The notes under the pieces were generated by a model that worked only from the letters and a program-made list of their open reading frames with translations, had not been told where the DNA came from and ran no database searches. The position numbers were made by a program, and so were the translations under genes. Below are positions 1 through 11,914 of a stretch of DNA of 64,000 nt, piece by piece. The stretch covers positions 1-64,000 of the forward strand of contig CAICTM010000469.1 of the NCBI GenBank assembly GCA_903772945.1, in the 5' to 3' direction. Source of the stretch: Seminavis robusta. Its lineage: Eukaryota > Bacillariophyta > Bacillariophyceae > Naviculales > Naviculaceae. The stretch's first letter is position 1. Each line of letters starts with the position of its first letter.

Positions 1-2553
1 TCTCGTAGCAACAAAACAATCGCTCGCAATCAATCGCAAACCATCCAACTCGACAGATACATACATGTAAATGCCAACGCATGCCGATGAGGTGCCAATA
101 AGATGCCAACCGGACCCCGCACCTCCCGTGCTGTCCGATTCTCCTCCATCCCGCCAATCTCGACGTGGTTTCATGTGTCGCGAGATTCGCAGAATGCAGA
201 GAGAGACAAAAACAATCTCTCAGCAACCAAACAAGTGCAAGCAAACCAAACCAATCCCTCCAATCCGACATAGACCAACATGAACGTTTGCGAGGGTACT
301 GACGTCATTCGTCATTCACGGATATGCGGGACTGGGGGGGGGATCCGAAGAATCAGGTAATATAACAGCGAGAAGTAATATTAAATAAGTAATATTAGCG
401 CGAGTAGACTGTAATGATCCCCCACCCTGTAAAAACCAATTTTTTGCTGTAATTTTTAAGTCAAAGGTTGGGGAAATAAATTTTACTTTTAATAAAATAG
501 CTTCCTCACTTGTTTGCTGGTGTCTTTCAATAGAGTTATCAAGGTATGCTCCACAATAAATCTGTGATGGGTGAGCCCTCACATTATGTGTGTTGGAGGG
601 CAAGGTACTCACGGTAACAATCCTAGCCAACCTCTGACTACACCGGTGCAACTGATGCAGATGCTGCTGGAGTACGGTACTGATAGCTCCTCAGTACTGG
701 TATGAATGATGGTACCGTGGTACAAAGTATGGTCAACGGCTATCTTCCTTGAGCTTCCTTGGAGGCAGTCTCAGGAGGCTAGCTTTGTGTTGCAATAAGG
801 GATAGAGGAGGTTACGGTAAGGCATTTAATTTTCTATGGTAAAATAGTATATTAATACTAGAGAGGGAGAGGGGCCAGCTGGTGGCAGAAGTGAGAGCAC
901 AGTGCGTGAGTTGTCAGAGCTTTGACCCAAAGCTCAGCTTGAAGCCATTTTAAATACGAGATTGATCAACGTGAGGCCGAGCTGCACTCATTGGCTTCAT
1001 TCCCCTCTCTTTGAGTTCATGGAGCAATCCCTGCTTCTAAAGGCAGACCTCAATCAACACGACAACATTGAAGAAAGATAAGCCCGAGAGGTACGGCAAT
1101 GTACCATACTAAAGGAGAGGTACTACCAACGAAAGCACGACTCGTCAATCGATCAATTACATTTGTAGGCGCCGACGGCTGGGCTTCCGATGGTCCTACA
1201 GCTATGAACTATAATACTATTTTAAAATTTCAGCCAACTCTGTTCTGTTCTTTTCTGTGAGGCCGAAGGTCGAAGTGTTATTTGGACTGCTCTGCTAGTG
1301 AAGCAGTTGCGAGGAGCGTCAGTGAGGTTCAGAACTTTTTGGAAGGCCAGCAATCCATCGCACGACTAAGGAAAACAACTACTAAACCCACGTTGAAAGC
1401 TAAGGGCACCACTGAGCCGACAACAGCATCGGCTACCACTCCTGCTACTACTATTATTACTACCGCATCATCAATAAAACTGTCGGTCGTTCAAGACAGG
1501 GAGTTTCAAAATAAATGACGAGACTGTTTGAGCATGAAATTGCGGCGACTGGCTCGTGCTTGAGAGCTGTGTTTGGGAGTTTGGGAGCCGAGTGCTGTGG
1601 TTGAAGTTTCTGTAAACTTTGTGAACAGTGACTGGAACGATTTCCCTCCTCTCCCTAATAATTTTTAAACCTTAGCCCAAAACCAGAATAATCTTATGTG
1701 GGGAACCCTTACAGTACTGGAAGAGCTCCACCGGTGGCAGCTATCTAGCTAGATCTAGCTGCATGGTCTGCGATTGAGAAAGGGGTTTGGGATTTGGGTG
1801 ATCTCCACTCTAGCTAGAAGCCAGGATCGCAGTCTGGATCTGTGCTGTAGCCTCACTATCAGGCATGGCATTCTCAGGGACAAATGGAATGGCAACATTT
1901 GCAGCCAAAGCTGCTACTGGTACTGGAGCTGCTTTTGGCTTTAGCTGCACCTCGAGCACTCCAGGAATGATGACTTCCATCTTGTTCTCCAATTCAACGG
2001 TAGCTTTAGAGGAGGGGCGGTGTCCTACCGGTATGGAGCACACCACGTAGATGTATGTACTAGGTACCGGTACTGCCCCCTCTGCACTTTTGTCCTGTGC
2101 GCTATGTAGGTCTCCTCCGTAGATGATCAAGCAAGTTGTAGAACGTACAGTACTCTGCATGACAAGAAGGGTATTGATAGTATGGTAGTATCCTCCAAAA
2201 CATAAATTGAGTGTGGGCGGTGCGTGGACTGCACATCCCGCTGCTCTTGACATCCTGTGTTACCCAACCTTGCCAACATCCTGTGTTACCCACCTGCCAA
2301 TACTGTACTGTACGGTACCGGTCGCACCAACCAATCCTGAGGCAGGTGGCGTCGGGCGGCCCTCCAGAAGTTCTACTAGTACACATTTATCCCGCCTACA
2401 CCGCCCCTCCAGATACTAGTAGAAGAGCAACGCAAAGCCTTCATGGATAAAGAATGGAATCCCTTACACCTGCAGCGGTTGTCAATCTTTGTACATTCCT
2501 AGTAGACTCCTTATCCACCAACTTCCAGCTAGCCAGCCATTCCATGACCTCTT
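1..2553. other. Gene-poor left edge
   Basis: No reading frame here shows a recognisable domain or convincing coding character. The longest, about 147 codons on the minus strand ending at 1810, is unremarkable in composition. It could at best be an exon fragment of a gene whose other parts I cannot see. The stretch holds short palindromic words (GGTACC, ACCGGT, TAGCTAGCTA, for example around 1740-1815 and 2290-2315) that recur in most spacers of this window. Confidence 0.5.
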
Positions 2554-4419
2554 TTACAAGTTGCCTTCTTCAAGCCATGCCACCAACTCTTCCACGGTCC
2601 GATCGGCCTGATCATAGAATAGTCGGTCCTTAGCGGTTTCCGCACCAAGCACGTCTTCTGCCCTAACAGCCAAGTCCATGGGCGGCGCTAGGAGTGGTGT
2701 CGCATGGTTGCCCTCTAGTGTTCTGCGTTGCAGATCAATATTGACCATAGGCCGTTTCATCCGAATGACTCGCTCTGCTTCCTTCAATAGGTCCTCAATC
2801 TCATCGGATTCGTCCAAAGAATCATCAGTGTATTCCAGAATCAAAGTTCTCCGTGCACGGTATGCTTTTCGTACGGCTTCTCGCACCGAGTCGGGTGGGG
2901 GAACAAAGTCTCTTGCTCCGTTGGCAACCTTTTTGGCAACCGGCAACTTTACGTGAGATACCGCACTGGAAACGACTGCAATCACCGGATATCACCAGAA
3001 CATGAACCTACCTCTTCGATCAGTAAAGGAATCTGCTCCAGGATCACTACAGAGTTCGTCATAAGGGGTAGCACACCTGCATTCCTCAATGTGGAAGTGG
3101 ATGGACCCGAGATGGCTTCAAAGGCTTGTCGTGCCTCAGCTGGAATGGTGATTTTGGGTAGTTCTGTTTCGGAATTTTTCATGAACGGACCTCTTGGTTG
3201 CAAAAAGGAGAGGACTTCTCCCACTAGCTCATCTGATGGTAGTTTCCCTGTTCCGGTCATGATGAGTCGGCATTGAGAGTGCGCGCGATGAAACAACCCA
3301 AATCATTGAGCGTTGCGGCATATAAACACAAACTGACAAGATATCCATCATGCTGTAGCTGCTGAATGGATACTATAGAGCAGATTGTGATGTGTCGTAC
3401 CTTCTGTGGCTGTCTTGGCAAGTCTCAATCCCAAGGTGATAGCCTCGGCACCGCTGGGCACAGTACCATTCTTTTGCGCCATCACTGTGCACAAGGGAGC
3501 AAAGAACTGTTTTACAATGTAAAGAAAGACGATAACCAACGTTTGAGTGTAAATTGACCGGATAACCTTGATCCATTTGGTTGTGTTGCAAGGACAATCA
3601 ATACCAGTACCGGTAATGAGGAGCCATCCAAGCACTTACTTCTTCAAAAAGTGGGACAGCTTCTTGGACTGGTTTATTGTTGAAACTCAAGAGCGCATTG
3701 GCTGCTCGGGGTGTATCGGGAAATAGACTGGTAATGAGTAGGTGTAGCAAAGATCCCAGAGAATGTCCAATGCCCACCACTGGCAGTGCCCCATAGGTTC
3801 GAGCCAGCGTGGGAGCTATCCGTTCAAAGCGTGCAATGATTGTATCGCATGTTTGCAAATGATCAAAGGACAAATCATGGGGTGTTGCCACAATGAGATA
3901 TCCTTGTTCCGCTAATCGCTCCAAAAGATATCGGTACGTGACATGTGGTGCCGCCTTCGGAACGACAGCAGTGACGAAGAAAATGCGGCGGTGAGGTTAA
4001 GTGCTGAAAGCGATTGATAAGGCAACTTGGTAGATTAATTGTTTCACTTACACCAACCAAGGCGCCACCAAGGAAATGGACTGAGGAGAGCAGAGGGGGA
4101 GATGAGTTATAATGAATGAACATGACAAAAAAGCCACTGACCAGTTCCAAAGCAGAGCAAACCGGGACGTACCAAGTGCCCTGGGAGGACCATCCTCTAC
4201 GGATGGCCTCAGGACAAAGTTTCCTTCCACTTCCTCCCATCTCCCCAAGGCAGATGAGGATCCTCCTGATGCCACGACTTCGGTGGTTGCCACCATGGAT
4301 AATGGGTGTATGCGTGGGTGATTTGGCATCCATCTGGAACATGTGGGTTGAAACCCAGATGCTACTTGGTTCAGCATCAAGGCGGTCACCATGAGGATGA
4401 ACGATGGGGTAGACGACAT
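2554..4419 (-). CDS. DUF1350 alpha/beta-hydrolase-like protein, plastid-targeted, six exons
   Basis: This is a DUF1350 family protein, an alpha/beta-hydrolase fold family shared by cyanobacteria and plastid-bearing eukaryotes; its substrate is unknown. Exons, reading down the minus strand, are 4419-4173, 4080-4052, 3954-3640, 3506-3401, 3247-3012 and 2946-2554. All introns have GT-AG borders (65-153 nt) and the frame closes to 441 residues. The start at 4419 was chosen because it opens directly on a hydrophobic signal peptide followed by VASGFQP, which resembles the ASAFAP motif of diatom bipartite plastid presequences. An upstream in-frame ATG at 4494 would only add a charged leader. Family landmarks seen are VHFLGGALVG across the exon 1-2 junction, the nucleophile elbow GHSLG in exon 3, SFNNKP, and the conserved C-terminal part with YTDDSLDESDE. 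The gene is divergent from the deformylase gene, about 700 bp away. Product identity is firm; exon 6 start is the least certain border. Confidence 0.85.
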
Positions 4420-5023
4420 GGCTCTCCTAGCAGTTCTCTGCCTTGACCTTGGTGATGGTTTCATTACTTTGCAGGGCTGATCCGAAAGTGTCATTCTTTT
4501 TTGTGCCTTGCGTTGATGAGGTTGTTGGATGTATTCAGAACCAGGAACTCATGCAAGCGTCTCCACTCAAGTCTCTTCAGGCGATTTTTAAGGTACCAGG
4601 TAGCTCACACGCGAATTGCAGATGATCGAACTCTTTCTCTGAAATCTGCAACCGACCGAGAGACGGCTGCTGATGCTTTCTTGCCGTCATGGTTGAAGAA
4701 TGAAGGTCGATGAGGTGGAGTGTGCGTCAGTCACGAGAGGGACCCTAGGATAGATTGCGGAATGTGTGGCAACTCTGCAAGCTAATTGCTACGAGATACA
4801 ATGTACCCCAACAACACCCGCACGGTCGGAGTACATGAGTACATGTACTGGTACCTGGTAACGGCACCTGTAATGGTGTCGCATCGAGGCATCGCCCTCG
4901 CCGACAACAACCTCCTGAGAAGAGAGTGAGTTGAGTGAGTCTTCGCTTGGAATGATAATCTCCAGAGAATCGATTTCTTGAAGTCGTTTTGCCGCACAGC
5001 ATCGATGAGGCATCGTCTGTTGA
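4420..5023. other. Divergent intergenic region
   Basis: This spacer lies between the start of the DUF1350 gene and the deformylase gene and presumably carries promoters for both. It includes a cluster of GTAC/CATG palindromic words near 4825-4865. I see no additional gene. Confidence 0.4.
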
Positions 5024-5119
5024 CAACGTTTATCCGCATTTGCCCGCGGCAGCCAGGGCAGCCAGCACTCACCCGTTACGTCCCGGATTAGCAACCTGTC
5101 GAGCCGTGGGGGTGGTGGA

Positions 5120-5743
5120 ATGGAGCTTCCGGGCTTGGTATTCATTGGAGATCGAGAGTTGCTGAGCCCCTGCGAACCGTGTGATGTGGCAAAAATATCC
5201 TCGCCACCCAACGAAAACCTTCAAGAGCAGCTGCGTATGCTGAAGGCCTGCCAGAAGGCGTACGGAGGCATTGGCATTGCTGCCTGTCAGGTTGGATGGA
5301 GAACAAGGATCTTTTGCATGGGAATTGATGTGGATGATGAGGCAGCCAGAGCACGATATCCAGATGCCAAGCCGTTTCCTCATCAGTTCTGGGTCAATCC
5401 TTCCATCACTCCACATATGGAACAGGGGACGAGTTGGTTCTGGGAAGGCTGTCTTTCCGTACCAGGAATGAGGGGATGGGTGGAGCGCCCCAACGCCGTG
5501 CACATGCAAGGATGGAACGAAAATGGAGAACCCATCGAGGCTGAATTGGATGGGCTTCCCGCTCGAGTGGCACAACATGAATATGATCACCTGGACGGAG
5601 TTTTGTTTCCGGATAGAGCCTTGGCAGGCACACTACTTCCCGTGAGAGCGTTTGAAGATGACAGACAAGACAAATGGCCAGAAAACTGGCCAACACCTGG
5701 TGCACGAAAGACAAAGCCAGGTGGTTTTTCCGAGGTGAAATAA
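5120..5743 (+). CDS. PDF: Peptide deformylase
   Basis: This enzyme removes the formyl group from the N-terminal methionine of organelle-made proteins, using a metal held by one Cys and two His. All three family motifs are present: GIGIAACQVG (motif 1), EGCLSVP (motif 2, metal-binding Cys) and QHEYDHLDG (motif 3, HExxH-type with catalytic Glu). The length, 207 residues from the ATG at 5120, fits a compact deformylase core. The reading frame stays open upstream to about 5024 and includes LSAFAR, which resembles a diatom ASAFAP plastid motif. The true start may therefore lie in an unseen upstream exon that supplies a targeting peptide, because a functional eukaryotic deformylase should be imported into plastid or mitochondrion. 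No intron is needed inside the core. Confidence 0.9.
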   Translation: MELPGLVFIGDRELLSPCEPCDVAKISSPPNENLQEQLRMLKACQKAYGGIGIAACQVGWRTRIFCMGIDVDDEAARARYPDAKPFPHQFWVNPSITPHMEQGTSWFWEGCLSVPGMRGWVERPNAVHMQGWNENGEPIEAELDGLPARVAQHEYDHLDGVLFPDRALAGTLLPVRAFEDDRQDKWPENWPTPGARKTKPGGFSEVK

Positions 5744-6508
5744 ACGATTCTTTACATTGCGATCTCTAGCCAGAAAGGGAATGCTGGATTGCATTTTACT
5801 GAGAGGCATTCGCTGGTCAAGGCTTCTCCTTTTGTCGAAAAAGTAGCATGAGTATTGATTTAGGCTGGCCATTTCCCTACCAGTACATGTTGTAGAGAGT
5901 GACCATGTTGCTAGCTTCGAATCGGTCTTCTGTGAAAATGAATCTTCCTTCCAAATGCATGTACGAGTCTGTACCAATTGTTGGAAGTTGGTGGCATGAC
6001 CACCACCACCACCAACCAGTCAAGTCAATGCAAGAAAGTCGGTGTGGCTGACAACGGCAAGAGACATCTCTGCCCAGATCAAACCAAAGCAACAGGACCA
6101 AGCTGAACCACCACCGGGGCTTATCATACAACTGTACTTTAGTCTTCTCCCACCTTCCTGATTAATTGGCTAGCGCTACTATTATTACCTCAACAATATA
6201 CATAATTGGCTACTTTCACCACTGTTACCACCGATATTGCCAGTTTCTATCGTTTTTGACGGTCCCTGATATTCTTCTCCAATATCCGTACCTTTTTGGC
6301 GATGTGGCGATGGCTCCTAATTCAGGTGGTTGGGGATTAAATATTCAAGTCCCGAGTGCAAGGTGTGTGAGCTTCAAAGATCGAATGACGTCAGCGACGC
6401 CAAAATCAACCGAAGCCAAGCAAATCCGACAAGGACGAAGCAAAGATCTCCATCAAGCAAGCAGTCAAGCCACAAAAGATCGGAGCCATCATTCCAAGAA
6501 ATAGCACG
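5744..6508. other. Intergenic region between deformylase and DHAR-like gene
   Basis: No gene is seen. It is a tandem-direction spacer that should contain the deformylase 3' end and the promoter of the downstream gene, with ACC-rich simple sequence near 6000-6020. Confidence 0.4.
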
Positions 6509-7552
6509 ATGAAGAAATCACTGCTGCAAAGGATTGCACTGTGCACGCTATTTGCTGCAGTAGCCCAATTTCCAGCCGCAAGTGGGTTTCATGCATCCTT
6601 CGTTGGATCAACATCAGAACATCATGCAAGGATATCTTCGGCCTCTGCCCTGTTCATGGTTCAGAATCGTGGTCTGGAAGTGAGACGAGATGGAGCCACA
6701 CCATCAGGTGAGATCATACCGTACAAGAGAAAGAAGAGAGCAATGTTTTGGTTCTTAGCTACCTTTTGTGGTTGGCTGCAGTATCTCCCTTTGCCTTTCG
6801 TTTGAGGTGGAATTCTAACATTTTGCTTTCGGTGGCTTTTAATAAAATTGATCCATCCTTTCTTTCACAAACCAGAGGGTGGCATGTCCCTGTATTTGAA
6901 AGCTGGCCCAGATGGAACGTCGGTCGGTGATTGTCCTTTTGCTCATTTTGTCCGCATGGTCTTGGAAGAAAAGGGATTGGAGTATGATTTGCTGCCCAGT
7001 GTTCAAGAAACCAAACCAAGATGGTTAGTGGACCACTATGAAGGCAAAATGCCAGCCTTGCGCCATCGAAAGGAATGCTATGTCGAGTCGAGTGTCATCG
7101 CCGAATACTTGGATTTCTTCTTTCGCGAACCAGAATTAAAGGGTTCAACAGCCGACATGGAAGCAGCTGAAGCCGCAATCGATGGAATTTTCCCGGCAAT
7201 TGCCAAATATCTGAAACACACACCAGATGGAGATGACGATGACTTGGCATTAAAAGCTGGATTGGAAGAAAAATTGACCGGCTTGGAAACACATTTGAGC
7301 AGTGCTGGAAGAACTGGTCCTTTCCTTGTTGGTAATGGTGACAAAATGACCTTGATTGATTGTTCTTTGGCACCCAAGCTTTATCACATGGAGACTGGAT
7401 TGGAAGGTTTCAAAAACAAATCCATTGATTTGCAACAACAATTTCCAAAGGTCCGGGCATACATGGATGCTGTGTTTGCCCGGCCCAGTTTTGAGGCAAC
7501 AGTTTATCCCACTGAGACAGTGCTGTGGGGATGGGGAAATGCCAGATCATAG
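6509..7552 (+). CDS. Glutathione S-transferase / dehydroascorbate reductase-like protein, probably plastid
   Basis: This is a GST-fold protein of the DHAR/CLIC-like type, expected to use glutathione in redox reactions such as ascorbate recycling. There are two exons, 6509-6707 and 6876-7552. The donor TCAG/GTGAG and acceptor CCAG close the frame into 292 residues. Residues 1-26 form a signal peptide and are followed by AASGFHASF, an ASAF-like plastid motif. The thioredoxin-fold half carries GDCPFAHFVRMVLEEKGLEY at about residues 83-102. The CPF position matches the DHAR/CLIC active-site Cys, but the second Cys of the usual CPFC is replaced. The helical C-terminal half follows, including a PFLVGNGDKMTLIDCSLAPK-like stretch typical of GSTs. 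DHAR versus another GST class cannot be settled by eye. Confidence 0.82.
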
Positions 7553-8344
7553 AATCCAATCTGCTGCTTCTTAGCGCAAGAGTTTCTTATCTCGTCTTTG
7601 CGGTGAGTAGTCCCAATTTCTAGAGTTTCTTAAAAATGTACCGTTGTCAGTCGACATGGATTGCAGTGTACTCCTTCGTGTCTAGACAGGGCATAGTCTC
7701 GATCTCTTGAATGCGACAGACAGTGCTGGTTTGCTACTCCGTTTAGCAGATCCAATGCCACACGCCTCCCCCTTCCTCGGCTTGAGGAACGTTGCAAAGA
7801 ATTGTTGACTTTCGAGGAACGTCCCAAAGAGATTGAAAAGCATGAGGATTGCTGTGCGGTGCTGCTGGAGGTGCTATTCTCGACACGATTGCTACTTGAG
7901 ACTTGAGGTACGGTACCGGTAGAGGTGCAAGCATCTCTGCGGCGAAAAAACTAGTAATCGAAAAGTTGGGCTTCCATGCCCTACCAAAGCACAGAACAAT
8001 ACCGGTACATCGTTTGGGCATCCTTCGCATCTCGGTGTCCAAAGCAATACTGGAACACAACCAAATGACATAGCTAGCACGAAACATTTTGCGGTTAGAA
8101 CCGGATATGAAGCTATGAACTCATTTCCACCTCATTACTGCATTTGCTGGACACGCAGCGGAAACAGACCTCACTGAAAACAGTTTCACCTAGAGAGAAC
8201 TTCTCAGATGATGCTTTGGCATTGGACACAGATGGATGATCATAGTCCTCTGCTATCAATGCCTCCAATCAAATAACACGAGGATCCCCTTGCTAGTAAC
8301 AGGAGGAAGGGGCAGGTCGAAAGAACGAGAGACAAAGAGGAGGA
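7553..8344. other. Intergenic region
   Basis: No supportable gene. It contains a GGTACCGGTA palindrome cluster near 7910-7920 and another ACCGGTAC near 8003. Confidence 0.4.
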
Positions 8345-8572
8345 ATGTTGGAAGCAACGCCTGTTCGCGAACAACATGATGGGTTTGGCCTCGACGTGTG
8401 TGTCGTGCCTGTGCCTGTGACGTGTCGGCAGCAAAGCTTGTTTGCATCCACCTCTCCGAATTTGGCCACCTCATCGTTCGTTCATCGTCTCTTCGACCTC
8501 AGGAGCTTCAGAGATACCAGCGCCAAAAAGGATTCTTTCTGTTTTCGGTCATCAGAGAAAGCAAAAAGAAAG

Positions 8573-10066
8573 ATGAAGACGACAACTCTACGGTACCACT
8601 CTTGTTTGTGGTGTCTTGCCCTATCACTCCTGGTGTTGCAAGAGCTGACCCGGGCATTCTCCATTCCAACACAGCGGCTCCCTCTTGTCCAAAACTTGGA
8701 AAGTAGCGAATCATTCGAAGTTTCAGATTCGCCAACGACACGCAAGTACCGAGATGTCTCTCACTCGATTGCTTCCAAATTCGTCACGAGGGATTTCAAG
8801 CCCCATCCTGCCTTGACCAATCGACACATTCAGACCATCAGCGGAGTCTACTTGCGAAGCTTGCAAGAGTACAAGTACGTATCAGATTCCATGGGATTGA
8901 TACGGTCTGTGACCAACTCGGTAGTGTCGTCAGTGTTTGCGGGTAACGATGAAGATGATAAAGACAATATCAAGAATCTCTTGTTGAATCCAGATCACGA
9001 GGGATTCTACGACGAACGACAACGATTCGAAACTCCCGATGGAGACTTTTTCGATGTGGATTTCCGCTACCAGCATGCATCCAACAAGCCATCCAGCAAG
9101 GGCATGGTGATACTCCTACATGGTCTTCAGTCCAACTCTCAGTCCACCTTGTCGGTCGACATGGCTACAGCGTACTGGAACCAAGGCTTGGATGTTGCCT
9201 GCATGAATTTTCGTGGTTGTTCCGGCGAAATGAATCGAAAGATGGGAGGATATCACCTGGGATTTACCAATGACGTTAAGCAGTTCCTGCAACACTTGCG
9301 AGAACGTAACAATGGGCATTTCCCGTTGTACCTGAGTGGATTCTCCCTGGGAGCCAACGTCGTGTTGAAAACACTGGGTGAGCTGGGGGAAACGGCACAT
9401 CGAGACTTTAATGTGTATGGCGCTGCCGTTTGCGGGGCACCCTTTGACCAGGAGCGTAATGTTGACTTTTTGCAGGCCCCTGGCTTTAACAGGTTGGTGT
9501 ACACAGGCACGCTGGCCCAGTCCATCAAAACGCGGAGTCTGCAGCAATTTGAACTCTTTAAAGGGAGTGATGAATGGAAGAAGATTGACCTTCAACAAAT
9601 CATAGACGCGGAAACCATTGCGGACTTGGAAAACGCCGTGCTGGCACCAATCTACGGCTTTGATGACTACATTGACTACTATCGCAAGAACAGCTGCCTG
9701 CAGTTTCTAGACAACATTACGGTACCAACCTTCATTATAAATGCCGCCGATGATCCCTTCTTTGACCCCAGTGTCTTTCCATGGGAGAAATCCAGTGACT
9801 TCAATAAAAATAGCCCCATCAAGATGCAACGAACGGACCACGGTGGACACTTGGGGTTCATGTTTCATCAAGAACAGGGACGGAATGACATGGAACGGAT
9901 AGGGATACCAATGGAAGCATCGACAATGTCCAAACAGGAAGAAAATGCATCTTGGATGCCTACAGAGTTGGCACGGTTCGTCGGGCTTGTTTTTGAAGAA
10001 CGAGCAGCTTTGGACGAGGTGGTAATCACGAGCAACGATGTGGTGGCAGCGGGTAACCATCGGTAG
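8573..10066 (+). CDS. YheT/EMB8-type alpha/beta hydrolase (ABHD1/3-like)
   Basis: This belongs to the AB-hydrolase YheT group that includes plant EMB8 and animal ABHD1/ABHD3, thought to act on lipids. I start it at 8573 (497 residues) because that ATG opens on a signal peptide ending in LTRAFSIP, another ASAF-like motif. The same frame is open from an ATG at 8345, which would add 76 residues of unlikely sequence. Family landmarks in order: HPALTNRHIQTI near residue 80, the RQRFETPDGD strand, VILLHGLQSN, MNFRGCSGE, nucleophile elbow GFSLGAN near 256, acid loop AADDPFFDP near 391, and the catalytic His in TDHGGHLGF near 425. The Ser-Asp-His triad is intact. It is single-exon. Plastid or secretory location is inferred from the leader alone. 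Confidence 0.88.
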   Translation: MKTTTLRYHSCLWCLALSLLVLQELTRAFSIPTQRLPLVQNLESSESFEVSDSPTTRKYRDVSHSIASKFVTRDFKPHPALTNRHIQTISGVYLRSLQEYKYVSDSMGLIRSVTNSVVSSVFAGNDEDDKDNIKNLLLNPDHEGFYDERQRFETPDGDFFDVDFRYQHASNKPSSKGMVILLHGLQSNSQSTLSVDMATAYWNQGLDVACMNFRGCSGEMNRKMGGYHLGFTNDVKQFLQHLRERNNGHFPLYLSGFSLGANVVLKTLGELGETAHRDFNVYGAAVCGAPFDQERNVDFLQAPGFNRLVYTGTLAQSIKTRSLQQFELFKGSDEWKKIDLQQIIDAETIADLENAVLAPIYGFDDYIDYYRKNSCLQFLDNITVPTFIINAADDPFFDPSVFPWEKSSDFNKNSPIKMQRTDHGGHLGFMFHQEQGRNDMERIGIPMEASTMSKQEENASWMPTELARFVGLVFEERAALDEVVITSNDVVAAGNHR

Positions 10067-11006
10067 CTCCAATACGTGCTGCAAAAGAAAAGTCGTGGTA
10101 ATAGATTGAAGCAAGATACAGGCACTGTGACAGCTTCTTTGCACTACTAGCTAGTGGCTTGCTGGACGATGCCGTTGTTGTCCGGCAAGCCTACAATCCT
10201 GCACATGGACCAATAGAACATAAAACATAGACTATATGAGATGTTGGACTATCAGTTCAGAGAGGCCGTTGAGCAAACTACCAGGAACTGTCAAACGGCA
10301 AGAAAACGCACTTGGCAGGACAAGTAAGTGGTTCATTCACCAGGTTGCTTCTCTCCTGGCCATGCTGCTGTGATATGATACCTGCATTGATGGTGGCTGG
10401 ATCTGGCACGGACAAAATGGAACTTTTTGCGCCGCATTGACCCTCAAGAAGAGAAGCAACGTAGTCCACGTACGGCAGCCGCACAATCCAGGAACACTAT
10501 CATCGAATAGCATAGAGAGCTCTTGTCCCCTTCCTCTTTCTGTGCCAAGACAAGTCTCACAAATCGATGTTTCTAAAACTACCAAAGAAACGGAATCCAT
10601 CATATCATACGGCAGTCCTAATGGTTTGAGCTACTAGCTAGTTACGTTTTGTTCAGAATCTTTGTTTAGCGGTTACAGTGTGGTTGTGTCTCGTGTCATC
10701 ATGGAGTATGGTATGTTTGATGATCCCAACGGCAATAGGTCTAGGGTAAGGATGGGAAAGGGTGTGTTTGGTGGGAACCAGTTCTAATCGGAAATGATGG
10801 CAGGGACGGCTCTTCGTTCTTACCATGCTTCGCCCTGTAAAAAACGAAAGTGTTAGAGTACTATTATAGTAGGTCATCCAATTTTACGCGTCTTTGTCAT
10901 ACGGTAGAGTCAACAGGAAACAAGGGTGCGTCTTTGATGTGTGGGTGGAGATTATAATCTCCTGTTTGGTTGTTTGTTAGTCTCTCGACGGCGTTTTGGT
11001 GTCAGC
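10067..11006. other. Intergenic region between hydrolase and H2B
   Basis: This is a convergent spacer between two gene 3' ends. No gene is recognised. Short frames on both strands at 10278-10637 overlap each other and carry no domain. Confidence 0.4.
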
Positions 11007-11456
11007 TTAGGCCGAAGAAAATTTGGTGACGGCCTTGGTACCCTCACTGACAGCGTGCTTGGCCCTGTAGCAAAGAAGAGGTTTCATGTTAGAGGTATCA
11101 TTCAGCAGATCGACACCGTTCCGATCAAGCAAATCAACACCATTCCGATCGTCCACTTACAACTCTCCGGGAAGCATCAAACGAACAGCAGTTTGGATTT
11201 CACGGCTGCTCAAGGTGGCCTTCTTGTTGTAGGTGGCAAGCTTTCCAGCCTCAGTGGCAATGCGCTCAAAGATATCATTGATGAAGGAGTTCATGATGGA
11301 CATGCCCTTCTTGGAGATACCAGTGTCAGGATGGACCTGCTTCAACACCTTGTAGATGTAGGAGGAATAGGTCTCGGTACGCTTCTTGGACTTCTTGGAG
11401 CCTCCGGCAGCCTTCTTGGGTGTCTTGGCAGATTGCTTGGATGGTGTCTTAGCCAT
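11007..11456 (-). CDS. H2B: Histone H2B, with one intron
   Basis: Core histone H2B of 117 residues. Exon 1 (11456-11161) encodes the basic tail with [19 protein letters not shown] and the histone fold through RLMLPGE. The donor GTAAGTG falls inside the next codon. Exon 2 (11064-11007) encodes the conserved end [19 protein letters not shown], including the Lys that is the usual ubiquitination site. The 96-nt intron has GT-AG borders and phase 2, and the frame closes exactly. If only the first frame is read, the protein appears falsely cut after LPGEL. It is divergent from H2A across 458 bp. No metazoan-type histone 3' stem-loop is visible downstream, which fits polyadenylated messages in these algae. 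Confidence 0.95.
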
Positions 11457-11914
11457 GGTTGAAAATTGAAGTGTTTGCGGGAAGAAAGAGTTCGACGAAA
11501 GGGCAAAGTGAAGCGATTGCGATGATCAGATTTCTGATTTGTGAGAGAAACGATGGACGCAGTTTTGAGGGCGATGATGCAAAATGTGAGGATGCTTCCC
11601 TCCTTTTCCACCGCGCACAGCCAACCACACGGGAGGGCGCGTCTTTCAAAATTTAAACCAAGTCTTGACACACGAGTCCCCAAACACTTCCACGGCGTGT
11701 TCCATGATAACGCGCCACCTTCGGGTTCCGAACCAGTTCAAATCAGAAATCTCCAGCCCCAACACGATCGTTTGAATTTGAATGGCCAGGCCCGCTTGCG
11801 TTTCGGCGCCCAGCCTTCACCTCCAGTTTTTATCTTCTCTCGCCTCACAAATCGTCTCACAAAATTCACTTCGTCTCGATCATCTCTCTTTCAACAAAAC
11901 AAACCATATCAACC
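11457..11914. promoter_or_regulatory. Shared divergent H2A/H2B promoter region
   Basis: This 458-bp spacer separates the two divergent histone starts, so it should coordinate both genes, as is common for H2A/H2B pairs. It has a palindrome-like TTTGAATTTGAA near 11773 and pyrimidine-rich leaders before the H2A ATG. I cannot name a specific element. Confidence 0.55.

Noticed and set aside
316-651. 111-codon minus-strand frame near the left edge
   Set aside because: No domain, odd composition, and no neighbouring exon that extends it. Likely chance.
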